Part shown: positions 1 through 4,762 of the stretch, piece after piece
Position numbering within the stretch: position 1 is the first letter of the stretch
Layout of the letters: every line of letters begins with the position of its first letter
Made by a program: the position numbers and the translations under genes
The notes under the pieces: generated by a model
The model's database searches: none
Seen by the model: only the letters and a program-made list of their open reading frames with translations
What the model was told of the DNA's origin: nothing
NCBI GenBank assembly: GCA_033763435.1
Contig: JANRKN010000121.1
Span: forward strand, 1 to 5,430
Direction of reading: 5' to 3'
DNA from: JANRKN01 sp033763435
GTDB lineage: Bacteria; Planctomycetota; Phycisphaerae; Phycisphaerales; UBA1924
Length of the DNA stretch: 5,430 bases

Positions 1-426
1 TTCACGCCGATCGACACCCGCGAAGTGCTCGAGAAGCTGGTGGCGATGGACGTGACGCGCTGGCACTACAAGTCCGACCTGAAGACCTGGTACATGGGTC
101 CGATGGCGCAGGACTTCCAGGCGGCGTTCGGGCTGGGCGACAAGGACACGGTGATCCACGGCATCAACGCCGACGGCGTGGCGCTGGCGGCGATCAAGGG
201 CCTGAACGCCAAGCTCGAGGATCAGCTCGCCCAGCGCGATCAGAAGATCGCGACGCTGGAAGAGCGCCTGGCGAAGCTCGAGAGCGCGTACGAGCAGGCG
301 AAGAACCCGGCGCTGCCGATCGGCGCGGGTGTGGGCCTTGGGCTGGGGTTGGTCGGGCTGCCGGTGTTGCTGGGTTTGGCGTATCGGCGCGGCCGCAACG
401 CGGGCACGAAGGGGGGTGGGCGATGA
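1..426 (+). CDS. C-terminal part of an S74-type (intramolecular chaperone) protein with coiled coil and membrane anchor; 5' end outside the window
   Basis: The frame is open from base 1, so this is a left-truncated gene with 141 visible residues; the in-frame GTG at 25 is an internal Val, not a start. Visible residues 1-70 match the end of the Peptidase_S74 / endosialidase chaperone family: FTPIDTREVLEKL, a W-H-Y-K strand, GPMAQDFQAAFGLG, and DGVALAAIKGLNAKLE. In this family the domain trimerises, folds the upstream stalk or fibre, and often cuts itself off at a Ser near its own N-terminus; that Ser would lie just upstream of the window, so activity cannot be judged. Residues about 69-100 form a charged heptad-like coiled coil (LEDQLAQRDQKIATLEERLAKLE). 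Residues about 105-128 are a Gly/Leu-rich hydrophobic segment followed by RRGR, which looks like a membrane anchor with a cytoplasmic basic tail. The stop overlaps the next start (ATGA), suggesting translational coupling. Family assignment is confident; the role in this organism is inferred to be at the envelope or surface. Confidence 0.85.
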   Translation, partial: FTPIDTREVLEKLVAMDVTRWHYKSDLKTWYMGPMAQDFQAAFGLGDKDTVIHGINADGVALAAIKGLNAKLEDQLAQRDQKIATLEERLAKLESAYEQAKNPALPIGAGVGLGLGLVGLPVLLGLAYRRGRNAGTKGGGR

Positions 427-884
427 GGGTTGACGCGATCCGGCGCTGGGCGTCGTGCCTGGCGCTGGTGATGATGGCGTGGCTTGCGCCGGGGGCTTTG
501 GCGCAGGTGACGATCGACTGGCAGACGGTTGATGGCGGCGGGGTGGTGTCGATGACCGGCGGGGCGATCGAGCTGACGGGCTCGGTGGGCCAGCCGGACG
601 CATCGGTGCTGAGCGCGGGGGTTCAGAACTCGCCGGGCGAGATCATCCTCGCGGGCGGGTTCTGGGCGCTGGACACGGCGCCGTTCTGTGTGGCGGACGT
701 GGACCGTTCGGGGTTCGTCGACTCGGACGACTATGTCGCGTTCGTGCAGGCGTTCACGGATGGGTGCTTCGGGTCGGGGAATCCGAACCTGGGGTGCCTC
801 GTTTCGGCGGACTTTGACCGGTCAGGGTTCATCGACTCGGACGACTTCGTCGCGTTCGTGGAAGCCTTCCTGGAAGGCTGCTGA
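423..884 (+). CDS. Small secreted protein with VDGGG/GGFW module and two dockerin/EF-hand-like Ca-binding loops
   Basis: The 153-residue product has a Sec signal peptide at residues 1-27 (basic MRVDAIRR, hydrophobic core, cleavage after ALA before Q28). Residues about 30-82 contain VDGGG, ELTGSVGQPDA and LAGGFW, a short module I recognise from many secreted planctomycete proteins; its function is not known to me. The C-terminus has two Ca-binding-type loops, DVDRSGFVDSDD (92-103) and DFDRSGFIDSDD (130-141), each followed by a V-A-F-V-x-A-F helix, as in GC-type dockerin domains of Planctomycetes. Four Cys (89, 115, 125, 153) could form two disulfides. Classical dockerins bind cohesins; here the partner is unknown, and attachment or calcium-stabilised folding are both possible. 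The ATG sits in an ATGA overlap with the S74 gene, with AAGGGG about 8 bases upstream, so the two are probably made together. The intrinsic terminator at 913-947 ends the unit. Confidence 0.85.
   Translation: MRVDAIRRWASCLALVMMAWLAPGALAQVTIDWQTVDGGGVVSMTGGAIELTGSVGQPDASVLSAGVQNSPGEIILAGGFWALDTAPFCVADVDRSGFVDSDDYVAFVQAFTDGCFGSGNPNLGCLVSADFDRSGFIDSDDFVAFVEAFLEGC
693..869 (+). repeat. Internal duplication encoding the two Ca-binding loop-helix units
   Basis: Two 63-base segments, 693-755 and 807-869, encode 21-residue loop-helix units that are identical at 17 positions. At the nucleotide level they match at 53 of 63 positions by hand alignment. The differences are scattered over first, second and third codon positions. 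This is the normal two-fold design of dockerin-like domains; the high DNA identity could reflect gene conversion or a fairly recent duplication. Confidence 0.8.
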
Positions 885-912
885 GCGGGCGGGGATGGTG
901 GAAAGCTGAACG

Positions 913-947
913 CCACGGCCTGCCTCGTGCGGGCCGTGGTTGTTTTT
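913..947 (+). terminator. Intrinsic (Rho-independent) terminator
   Basis: CCACGGCC (913-920) pairs perfectly with GGCCGTGG (932-939). The stem can continue inward with T-G, G-C and C-G pairs, leaving the 5-base loop CTCGT. It is followed directly by TTGTTTTT (940-947), the only T-rich tract in this part of the window. It lies 28 bases after the stop of the dockerin-like gene and ends that transcription unit, separating it from secG. The opposite strand has no matching T-tract, so termination is one-directional. Confidence 0.85.
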
Positions 948-1038
948 GGGGGCGTGCCGGAAGGTCGGCGGGGCCCTAGAGTTGAGGCCCGGGATCGGGG
1001 GATGCGGTGGGGGCGTGTTGGTGGGGCGAGCGGACGGT

Positions 1039-1044
1039 AAGGAG
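1039..1044 (+). promoter_or_regulatory. Shine-Dalgarno AAGGAG that fixes the secG start
   Basis: AAGGAG lies 6 bases before ATG 1051. It selects this ATG over an in-frame ATG-less extension that stays open back to 940 inside the terminator. The selected start places the first SecG membrane segment at the expected N-terminal position. Confidence 0.75.
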
Positions 1045-1050
1045 TCGTGG

Positions 1051-1593
1051 ATGAGCGTGCTGGTGCTGGCGTCGAATTGGAATCCGATCGTGCTGTCGGT
1101 GGTGACGCTGCTGTTCGTGGTGGTGAGCCTGCTGCTGATCCTGACGGTGCTGATCCAGAAGCCCCAGGGCGGCGGTCTGTCGGGGGCGTTCGGCGCGGGC
1201 GCGGGCTCGGGCCAGACGGCCTTCGGCGCCAAGACGGGCGACGCGCTGACAGTGATCACGATTCTGATGTTTGTCGCGTGGCTGGCGGTGGCGGTCGCGA
1301 TGAACTACGGGACCAAGCCGGCCGACGCGAAGCGCGCGACCGAGGCCAAGTCGACCCAGAACGGGACCCAGAACGAGAGCACGACCGGCGGCGCAGCGCC
1401 GACCGAGCAGGCGGCGCCGGGCACGACGCCCGCCCCAGAAACGAAGGCCCCGGAAACCACGGCCCCAGAAACGAAGGCCCCGGAAACGACGACGCCCGCG
1501 GCCCCTCCGGCGGCGGCGCCCGAGTCGGCGCCTGCCAACCCGCAGCCTGCCAACCCGCAGCCCGCCAACCCGCAGCCTGCCAACCCGAAGTAA
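1051..1593 (+). CDS. secG: SecG, preprotein translocase subunit, with long Pro-rich C-terminal tail
   Basis: SecG is the small accessory membrane subunit of the SecYEG channel and assists SecA-driven export. The 180-residue product has a first membrane segment at about 12-35, the SecG signature loop QKPQGGGLSGAFGAGAGSGQTAFGAKTGD (in pieces across 36-64), and a second membrane segment at about 65-84. E. coli SecG is about 110 residues; here roughly 95 residues follow the second helix. That tail is low-complexity: a charged/polar stretch (90-115), APETK/APETT repeats (about 128-147) and four PANPQ-type repeats (161-180). With standard SecG topology (both ends outside) the tail would lie on the periplasmic side. 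The start is set by AAGGAG at 1039-1044. The upstream 90 bases include TAGAGT (978-983), a possible -10, but no convincing -35. It is followed by yicC after 54 bases, with a hairpin between. The family is clear; the tail's role is unknown. Confidence 0.92.
   Translation: MSVLVLASNWNPIVLSVVTLLFVVVSLLLILTVLIQKPQGGGLSGAFGAGAGSGQTAFGAKTGDALTVITILMFVAWLAVAVAMNYGTKPADAKRATEAKSTQNGTQNESTTGGAAPTEQAAPGTTPAPETKAPETTAPETKAPETTTPAAPPAAAPESAPANPQPANPQPANPQPANPK
1432..1491 (+). repeat. In-frame 15/30-bp tandem repeat in secG (APETK/APETT)
   Basis: There are four 15-base units at 1432, 1447, 1462 and 1477: GCCCCAGAAACGAAG, GCCCCGGAAACCACG, GCCCCAGAAACGAAG, GCCCCGGAAACGACG. The first and third are identical and the second and fourth nearly so, giving a 30-bp higher-order period. 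They encode APETK-APETT twice. Such near-identical units can change copy number by slippage without breaking the frame. Confidence 0.85.
1531..1590 (+). repeat. In-frame 15-bp tandem repeat at the secG 3' end (PANPQ x4)
   Basis: There are four contiguous 15-base units at 1531, 1546, 1561 and 1576. The first two are CCTGCCAACCCGCAG, the third differs by one base (CCCGCC...) and the last ends GAAG instead of GCAG. They encode PANPQ three times and then PANPK, directly before the TAA stop. Copy number could vary without frameshift. Confidence 0.88.
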
Positions 1594-1601
1594 GCTGAGA
1601 A

Positions 1602-1618
1602 CGCGGGCTGAGCCCGCG
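1602..1618 (+). other. Short inverted repeat between secG and yicC (weak hairpin)
   Basis: CGCGGGC (1602-1608) and GCCCGCG (1612-1618) are perfect inverted copies around TGA; a realistic fold has a 6-bp stem and 5-base loop. No T-tract follows, so it is a poor intrinsic terminator. It could be an intercistronic hairpin that protects or partly attenuates the secG-yicC transcript. Confidence 0.45.
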
Positions 1619-1635
1619 GACTGGTGTTCCAAGCT

Positions 1636-1639
1636 GGAG
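1636..1639 (+). promoter_or_regulatory. Shine-Dalgarno GGAG for the GTG start of yicC
   Basis: GGAG is 8 bases upstream of GTG 1648, which begins the family's canonical MIRSMTGFG. An upstream in-frame GTG at 1624 would add eight residues not found in the family and lies ahead of this site, so 1648 is preferred. Confidence 0.65.
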
Positions 1640-1647
1640 CCAAGTGC

Positions 1648-2523
1648 GTGATCCGAAGCATGACCGGGTTCGGCGAGGCGTCGGCGACCGAGGGGGGCTC
1701 GCACTATTTCCTCGAAGTTCGATCGCTGAACAACAAGTTCTTCAAGGCGGTGCTCCGGCTGCCTGAGAACCTCGCGGGCCTTGAGGCCGAGCTTGAGACG
1801 CGGCTGCGCGAGCGCCTGAGCCGGGGCACGGTGACGCTGAAGATCGCGTGCACGGACGAGGGCGAGAGCGCGGCGTACGAGATCAACACCAAGGCGCTGA
1901 AGAAGTATCTGGACGCGCTGGCGGGGTTGAACGCGGGTTCGGTGTCGCCGGCGTCGCTGCTGGGTTTGCCGGGTGTCTTGCAGCCGCCGGGCAACGAGCA
2001 GGAGCGGTACGAGCGCGCGCGGGGCGTGCTGCTGAAGCTGGTGGACAAGGCGTGCGACGGGCTGATCGCGATGCGCGGGCGCGAGGGGGCGACGATCCGT
2101 GCGGACCTGGAGGCGCAGGGGCGGTTCATCGCCGAGCGCCTGGCGCTGGTGAAGGAGCGGGCGCCCGCGGTGATCGCGGAGTATGAGAAGCGCCTGCGGA
2201 CGCGGATCGACACGCTGCTGGCCGAGGCGTCGGTGAAGGTTGAGCCGCTGGAGCTGGTGCGCGAGATCGCGGTGTACGCGGAGCGCACGGACATCGCGGA
2301 AGAGATCAAGCGTCTCACGGCGCACCTGGAGCAGTTCGGGGATCTGGTCAGCGGCAAGGACGGCAAGCCCGTCGGGCGCACGCTGGACTTCCTCGCTCAG
2401 GAAATGCTCCGCGAGGCGAACACGATCGCCAGCAAGTCGCCCGATGCGCAGGTGTCGAGGCTGACCGTCGAGATCAAGGGCGCGATCGATCGCATCAAGG
2501 AACAGGCGGCGAATGTGGAGTGA
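1648..2523 (+). CDS. yicC: YicC/YloC-family endoribonuclease
   Basis: The 291-residue product matches YicC proteins over its whole length, which is the usual size. The N-terminal domain opens with MIRSMTGFG (1-9) and has EVRSLNNKFF (23-32) and LSRGTV (57-62). The C-terminal DUF1732 domain has ERTDIAEEIKRLTAHLEQF (222-240) and GRTLDFLAQEMLREANTIASKS (in 243-264), nearly identical to family consensus. YicC in E. coli and YloC in B. subtilis are reported as RNA-cleaving enzymes; E. coli YicC is linked to small-RNA turnover. This protein therefore probably acts in cytoplasmic RNA decay. The GTG start is chosen from GGAG at 1636-1639 and from the family N-terminus. In many bacteria yicC sits next to gmk (guanylate kinase); here the next gene is a PDZ protein and no gmk is visible. 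No key segment looks broken. Confidence 0.93.
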   Translation: MIRSMTGFGEASATEGGSHYFLEVRSLNNKFFKAVLRLPENLAGLEAELETRLRERLSRGTVTLKIACTDEGESAAYEINTKALKKYLDALAGLNAGSVSPASLLGLPGVLQPPGNEQERYERARGVLLKLVDKACDGLIAMRGREGATIRADLEAQGRFIAERLALVKERAPAVIAEYEKRLRTRIDTLLAEASVKVEPLELVREIAVYAERTDIAEEIKRLTAHLEQFGDLVSGKDGKPVGRTLDFLAQEMLREANTIASKSPDAQVSRLTVEIKGAIDRIKEQAANVE

Positions 2524-2534
2524 GGGCGGGGCCC

Positions 2535-2569
2535 GTGGGGAGTGGCCAGTGGCCAGTGGGGAGTAGGCA
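2535..2569. repeat. Five tandem heptamers between yicC and the PDZ gene
   Basis: Five consecutive 7-base units follow yicC: GTGGGGA, GTGGCCA, GTGGCCA, GTGGGGA, GTAGGCA (2535, 2542, 2549, 2556, 2563). The order is A-B-B-A plus a degenerate copy, and TGGCCA is itself a palindrome. On the minus strand the phase can be written CCCCACT/GGCCACT. The array lies in the 75-base gap, 30 bases before the PDZ start, and ahead of its ribosome site. Heptameric intergenic repeats of similar type (STRR, for example CCCCART) are known from filamentous cyanobacteria; similarity here is to the pattern only. Whether this is slippage product, mobile repeat or binding site is unknown. Confidence 0.8.
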
Positions 2570-2585
2570 AAGAGGCTGGCGCGAC

Positions 2586-2590
2586 GGGAG
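2586..2590 (+). promoter_or_regulatory. Shine-Dalgarno GGGAG for the PDZ gene start
   Basis: GGGAG lies 8 bases before ATG 2599. It supports that ATG, which begins a clean signal peptide, over an in-frame GTG at 2542 inside the heptamer repeats. Confidence 0.6.
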
Positions 2591-2598
2591 CATTGACG

Positions 2599-3708
2599 AT
2601 GCGGACGGGCGCGTGGCAGATCGCGGCGGTGCTGGTTGCCTCGGTGGGGCTGGCGGCGGTTGCGCAGCAGCCGGGCGAAGAACAGCCAGGCCCAAACCAG
2701 CCAGGCCCAAACCAGCCAAGCCCAAACCAGCCGGGCGCAAAGCAGCCAAGCAGCACAGAGGACGGCAAGCCTTCCGCTGAGCGTTTGTCGGCGTTGATCC
2801 GTGCGTTGGATGCGGGGGACTTTGCCGAACGCGAGAAGGCCGAGCGCGACATCGTCGATTGGCGCGAGCTTGCGCCGACGGAGCTGGACCGTGCGTTGTC
2901 GGCGCGGGAAGCGCTGTCGCCCGAGGGTCGGGTGAGGCTGGAGCGTGCGGGGTGGCTGCGGTTTGTGCGTTCGCCGCGCGCGGCGATGGGCATCTCGTTC
3001 GACGAGGTGAACGAGCAGGTGGTGATCGCTTCGGCGCTGGAGGGCTTTGAGTCGGCGACGGTGTTCAAGCCGGGCGACGTGCTGCGGACGGTGTCGGGGC
3101 GCGCGGTGAGGTCGCTGGACGACGCGCGCGCGGTGATTGTGTCGTTCGAGCCGGGGGAGCGGGTGCGGGTGCGGTTTACGAGGCAGGGCGAGGAGCGCTC
3201 GGCGTGGGTGACGCTGGGGCGGTTTGATCGGCTGGAGGCGCGAGCGCCGCTGGATTCGATGGTGATGGCCCGCGCGTGGGCGATGAGGCTGGAGCGGATC
3301 GACGCGCGGAGCGTCAAGCGCGCGGAGGTGCTGGACGCGCGGCCCGGCGGGCGGGACGCGGACGTGGTGTTCAATGACTTTGCGCGCGGGCCGCTGATCA
3401 GCGAGGGCGCAAGTGTCGTCGCGGGCGGGCAGGCCCGCAAGCGCGGCGGGTGGACGGGCGTGGAGACCGGGCGGCGGCCTTCGGGCGGGTTTGATGCGGG
3501 GCGCGCGGCGATCGAGCTCGGGCAGGTCGGCGAGCAGATGCGGGCCCGGCGCGAGCGCATCGCGCTGCTCGATCGGCAGGCGAACGACGCGAATCTTCCG
3601 GCCGAGGCGCGCCAGCGTGCGATGGCCGAGAGCGAGGCGCTCCGGCGTGATCTCGATCAGCTCGAACAGTACCGCCAGCGGCTGATCCGGCGCTTGCAGA
3701 GGCCCTGA
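2599..3708 (+). CDS. Exported PDZ-domain protein with Pro/Asn/Gln linker and C-terminal coiled coil
   Basis: The 369-residue product begins with a Sec signal peptide at about 1-22 (MRTGAWQIAAVLVASVGLAA, then VAQQ). Residues 26-51 are a low-complexity PGPNQ-type linker. Residues about 61-122 (LSALIRALDAGDFAEREKAERD...) resemble the helical 'F.xREKA' region common in exported planctomycete proteins. Residues about 128-207 are a PDZ fold: MGISFDEVNEQVVIASALEG, then FKPGDVLRTVSGRAVRSLDDARAVI, then a beta strand ending WVTLG; PDZ domains bind peptide C-termini or loops. No Ser protease domain is present, so it is probably a scaffold or adaptor rather than a DegP/HtrA protease. Residues about 301-369 are strongly charged and helical (QMRARRERIALLDRQ, LRRDLDQLEQYRQRLIRRLQ), a likely coiled coil. 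The start is set by GGGAG at 2586-2590. It converges with the minus-strand HD gene, 3 bases away. I do not recognise a named orthologue. Confidence 0.8.
   Translation: MRTGAWQIAAVLVASVGLAAVAQQPGEEQPGPNQPGPNQPSPNQPGAKQPSSTEDGKPSAERLSALIRALDAGDFAEREKAERDIVDWRELAPTELDRALSAREALSPEGRVRLERAGWLRFVRSPRAAMGISFDEVNEQVVIASALEGFESATVFKPGDVLRTVSGRAVRSLDDARAVIVSFEPGERVRVRFTRQGEERSAWVTLGRFDRLEARAPLDSMVMARAWAMRLERIDARSVKRAEVLDARPGGRDADVVFNDFARGPLISEGASVVAGGQARKRGGWTGVETGRRPSGGFDAGRAAIELGQVGEQMRARRERIALLDRQANDANLPAEARQRAMAESEALRRDLDQLEQYRQRLIRRLQRP
2686..2745 (+). repeat. In-frame 15-bp tandem repeat in the PDZ gene (PGPNQ)
   Basis: Units at 2686 and 2701 are identical (CCAGGCCCAAACCAG), the unit at 2716 differs at one base, and the unit at 2731 (CCGGGCGCAAAGCAG) is degenerate. 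They encode PGPNQ, PGPNQ, PSPNQ and PGAKQ directly after the signal peptide. Unit length and residue types resemble the PANPQ repeat at the end of secG, although the codon order differs. Confidence 0.82.
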
Positions 3709-3711
3709 CGG

Positions 3712-4275
3712 TTACGCGGGTTCGGCGTCGAGCAGGCGCGAGCAGAGGTCGATCGCGCGGGCGACTGCGGGGTGGGCGCGCGCGTCGGCGGCGTCGGGGC
3801 GCGCGAGCTCGATCGCCCGGCGAAGGCGCTCCAGATACTCGTTGTGCTTGCCGGGCGGGTGAAGCGCGGAGTGGAAGTCGAGCATGTTGTCGTAGGTGTC
3901 GGCGAGCTTGATGAGGCGGGCGCGCCAGTCGCTGGCGGCGAGGCGCGCGTCGTAGTCGCGCTCGCGCGCGGGCTCGGGCAGGGCCATGTTATTGGTGAGC
4001 GCCGCGACGAGCCGCGCGACCTCGGGCCCGAAGCGATCGGCGAGGTCTTCAAAGTCGGTCTGGGTGTCTTCGATGGTGTCGTGGAGGAGCGCGGCGGCGA
4101 GGGTGAGCTCGTCTTCGCAGCCGAAGACGTGCCGGACGGTGAGCGCGACGCGGAAGAGGTGGGAGATGTAGGGCGTCTTGCCGTCCTTGCGGATCTGGTG
4201 GCGGTGCTTGCGCGCGGCAAAGGCGCAGGCCTCGTGGAAGAGATGTCGGAAGGACTCGTCGCGCGCGTGGGTCAT
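3712..4275 (-). CDS. Stand-alone HD-domain (p)ppGpp hydrolase-like protein (Mesh1/SpoT-HD type)
   Basis: The 187-residue protein matches the hydrolase (HD) half of RelA/SpoT enzymes and the small alarmone hydrolases such as metazoan Mesh1 (about 179 residues). Motifs in order are RKDGKTPYISHLFRVA (29-44), AALLHDTIED (61-70), FGPEVARLV (82-90) and ARLIKLADTYDN (119-130). The expected metal ligands are all present: H39, H65, D66 and D126. The ED pair at 69-70 is also kept, so it looks catalytically intact. There is no synthetase or regulatory domain. Known members remove the 3'-pyrophosphate of (p)ppGpp using Mn2+, and some act on NADPH; which substrate applies here is inference. The ATG at 4275-4273 is chosen because homology begins just after it; an open frame runs further upstream but encodes Arg/Pro-rich shadow sequence. 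No clear Shine-Dalgarno is visible, so it may be translated after the upstream 118-residue gene, 56 bases away on the same strand. Confidence 0.85.
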   Translation of the reverse strand: MTHARDESFRHLFHEACAFAARKHRHQIRKDGKTPYISHLFRVALTVRHVFGCEDELTLAAALLHDTIEDTQTDFEDLADRFGPEVARLVAALTNNMALPEPARERDYDARLAASDWRARLIKLADTYDNMLDFHSALHPPGKHNEYLERLRRAIELARPDAADARAHPAVARAIDLCSRLLDAEPA

Positions 4276-4331
4276 GGGGCATGATTGGCCGGGTGCCGGA
4301 CGCGCGGCTTGGGATTCGCGCGGGCCGCTGT

Positions 4332-4688
4332 TCACGCGGCGAGATCGACGTGACCGTTGGCGGCGGCGGGCTTCGCGGCGGGGGTCAGCGGTTCGGTGAA
4401 GTGGGTGTCGGCGAAGTGGTCGCTGCTGAGGGCGCGGGTCAGGAGGCCGGGCGTGCCGAGCCATGCGACGGCCGGTTCGAGCGCGCGCAGGGCCTTGCCA
4501 AACTGCGAGGTGTTCTTGGCGCGGTTGGCGCGCTCGGCGCTGAGGACGCCCGCGCCGACGGAGAGGCGGGCCCAGTCGCGCGGGAACCTCTTGGCCCAGT
4601 CGGGCGTGCGGGGCGGGGGTTCGCGCGTGCCGGAGGCGTATGCCGAGACGCGCTCGACGGTGCGTGACGAGGTGACGGGTTCGAACAT
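4332..4688 (-). CDS. Unrecognised 118-residue protein
   Basis: The start is the ATG at 4688-4686, preceded by a perfect AGGAGGTG at 4693-4700 (reverse strand), the strongest ribosome site in the window. An in-frame GTG at 4703 would overlap that site and is rejected. I do not recognise the product. It opens with MFEPVTSSRTVERVSAYASG, then a Pro/Arg-rich hinge (TREPPPRTPD), then WAKRFPRDWARLSVGAGVLSAERANR and SQFGKALRALEPAVAWLGTPGLLTRAL, which look helical and amphipathic, and ends in an Ala/Pro-rich tail (PLTPAAKPAAA). There is no signal peptide or convincing membrane segment, so it is probably cytoplasmic or loosely membrane-associated. Codons are strongly C/G-ending, which supports coding. 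It precedes the alarmone hydrolase gene on the same strand by 56 bases and may be cotranscribed with it. The gap upstream of it holds the phased repeat array and a weak promoter. Confidence 0.68.
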   Translation of the reverse strand: MFEPVTSSRTVERVSAYASGTREPPPRTPDWAKRFPRDWARLSVGAGVLSAERANRAKNTSQFGKALRALEPAVAWLGTPGLLTRALSSDHFADTHFTEPLTPAAKPAAANGHVDLAA

Positions 4689-4692
4689 GCTG

Positions 4693-4700
4693 CACCTCCT
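4693..4700 (-). promoter_or_regulatory. Perfect Shine-Dalgarno AGGAGGTG for the 118-residue gene
   Basis: On the minus strand AGGAGGTG is followed by GCAG and then ATG at 4688. Complementarity to the 3' end of 16S rRNA is complete and spacing from AGGAGG is 6 bases. It decides the start and suggests high expression relative to neighbours with weaker sites. Confidence 0.8.
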
Positions 4701-4707
4701 CACTCTG

Positions 4708-4737
4708 AGTATCGACGCGCGCGGGGCGTGCTGAGAA
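4708..4737 (-). promoter_or_regulatory. Possible sigma70-like promoter for the 118-residue gene
   Basis: Reading the minus strand, TTCTCA (4737-4732) and GATACT (4713-4708) are separated by 18 bases, a loose -35/-10 pair. GATACT is one of the few A/T-containing hexamers in an otherwise G+C-dense gap. A start about 7 bases downstream would leave a leader of only around 13 bases, with the Shine-Dalgarno almost at the 5' end. The match is weak and planctomycete promoter consensus is poorly known to me. Confidence 0.28.
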
Positions 4738-4762
4738 GCGCGGGCGGTGCGAACCGCGCGCG

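Noticed and set aside
863..879. Palindrome AGCCTTCC/GGAAGGCT at the end of the dockerin-like gene as a second terminator
   Set aside because: It is made of codons for the conserved EAFLEG end of the domain, has no T-tract, and a true terminator follows at 913-947.
978..1010. Promoter for secG using TAGAGT (978-983) or TTGAGG (983-988)
   Set aside because: Neither has a believable partner element at 16-18 bases, so it is mentioned only as a possibility in the secG entry.
940..1050. Upstream start for secG at 940
   Set aside because: It would begin inside the intrinsic terminator and add 37 residues before the first SecG membrane helix; ATG 1051 has AAGGAG at ideal spacing.
1432..1590. CRISPR-like array in secG
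   Set aside because: The units are 15 bp, contiguous and in frame with no spacers; they encode pentapeptide repeats.
976..2325. 449-codon minus-strand open frame opposite secG and yicC
   Set aside because: The product is Arg/His/Leu-rich and lies entirely opposite two clearly recognised genes; it is the usual shadow in very G+C-rich DNA.
2542..2598. GTG start at 2542 for the PDZ protein
   Set aside because: It lies within the heptamer repeats and would put 19 non-hydrophobic residues before the signal peptide; ATG 2599 has GGGAG 8 bases upstream.
2397..3560. 387-codon minus-strand open frame opposite the PDZ gene
   Set aside because: It is Ser/Arg/Pro-rich with no motif and runs antisense to a gene with signal peptide, PDZ fold and coiled coil.
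4276..4331. Terminator or promoter in the 56-base gap before the HD gene
   Set aside because: CGCGCG arms can pair but there is no T-tract, and no convincing -10/-35 or Shine-Dalgarno is visible.
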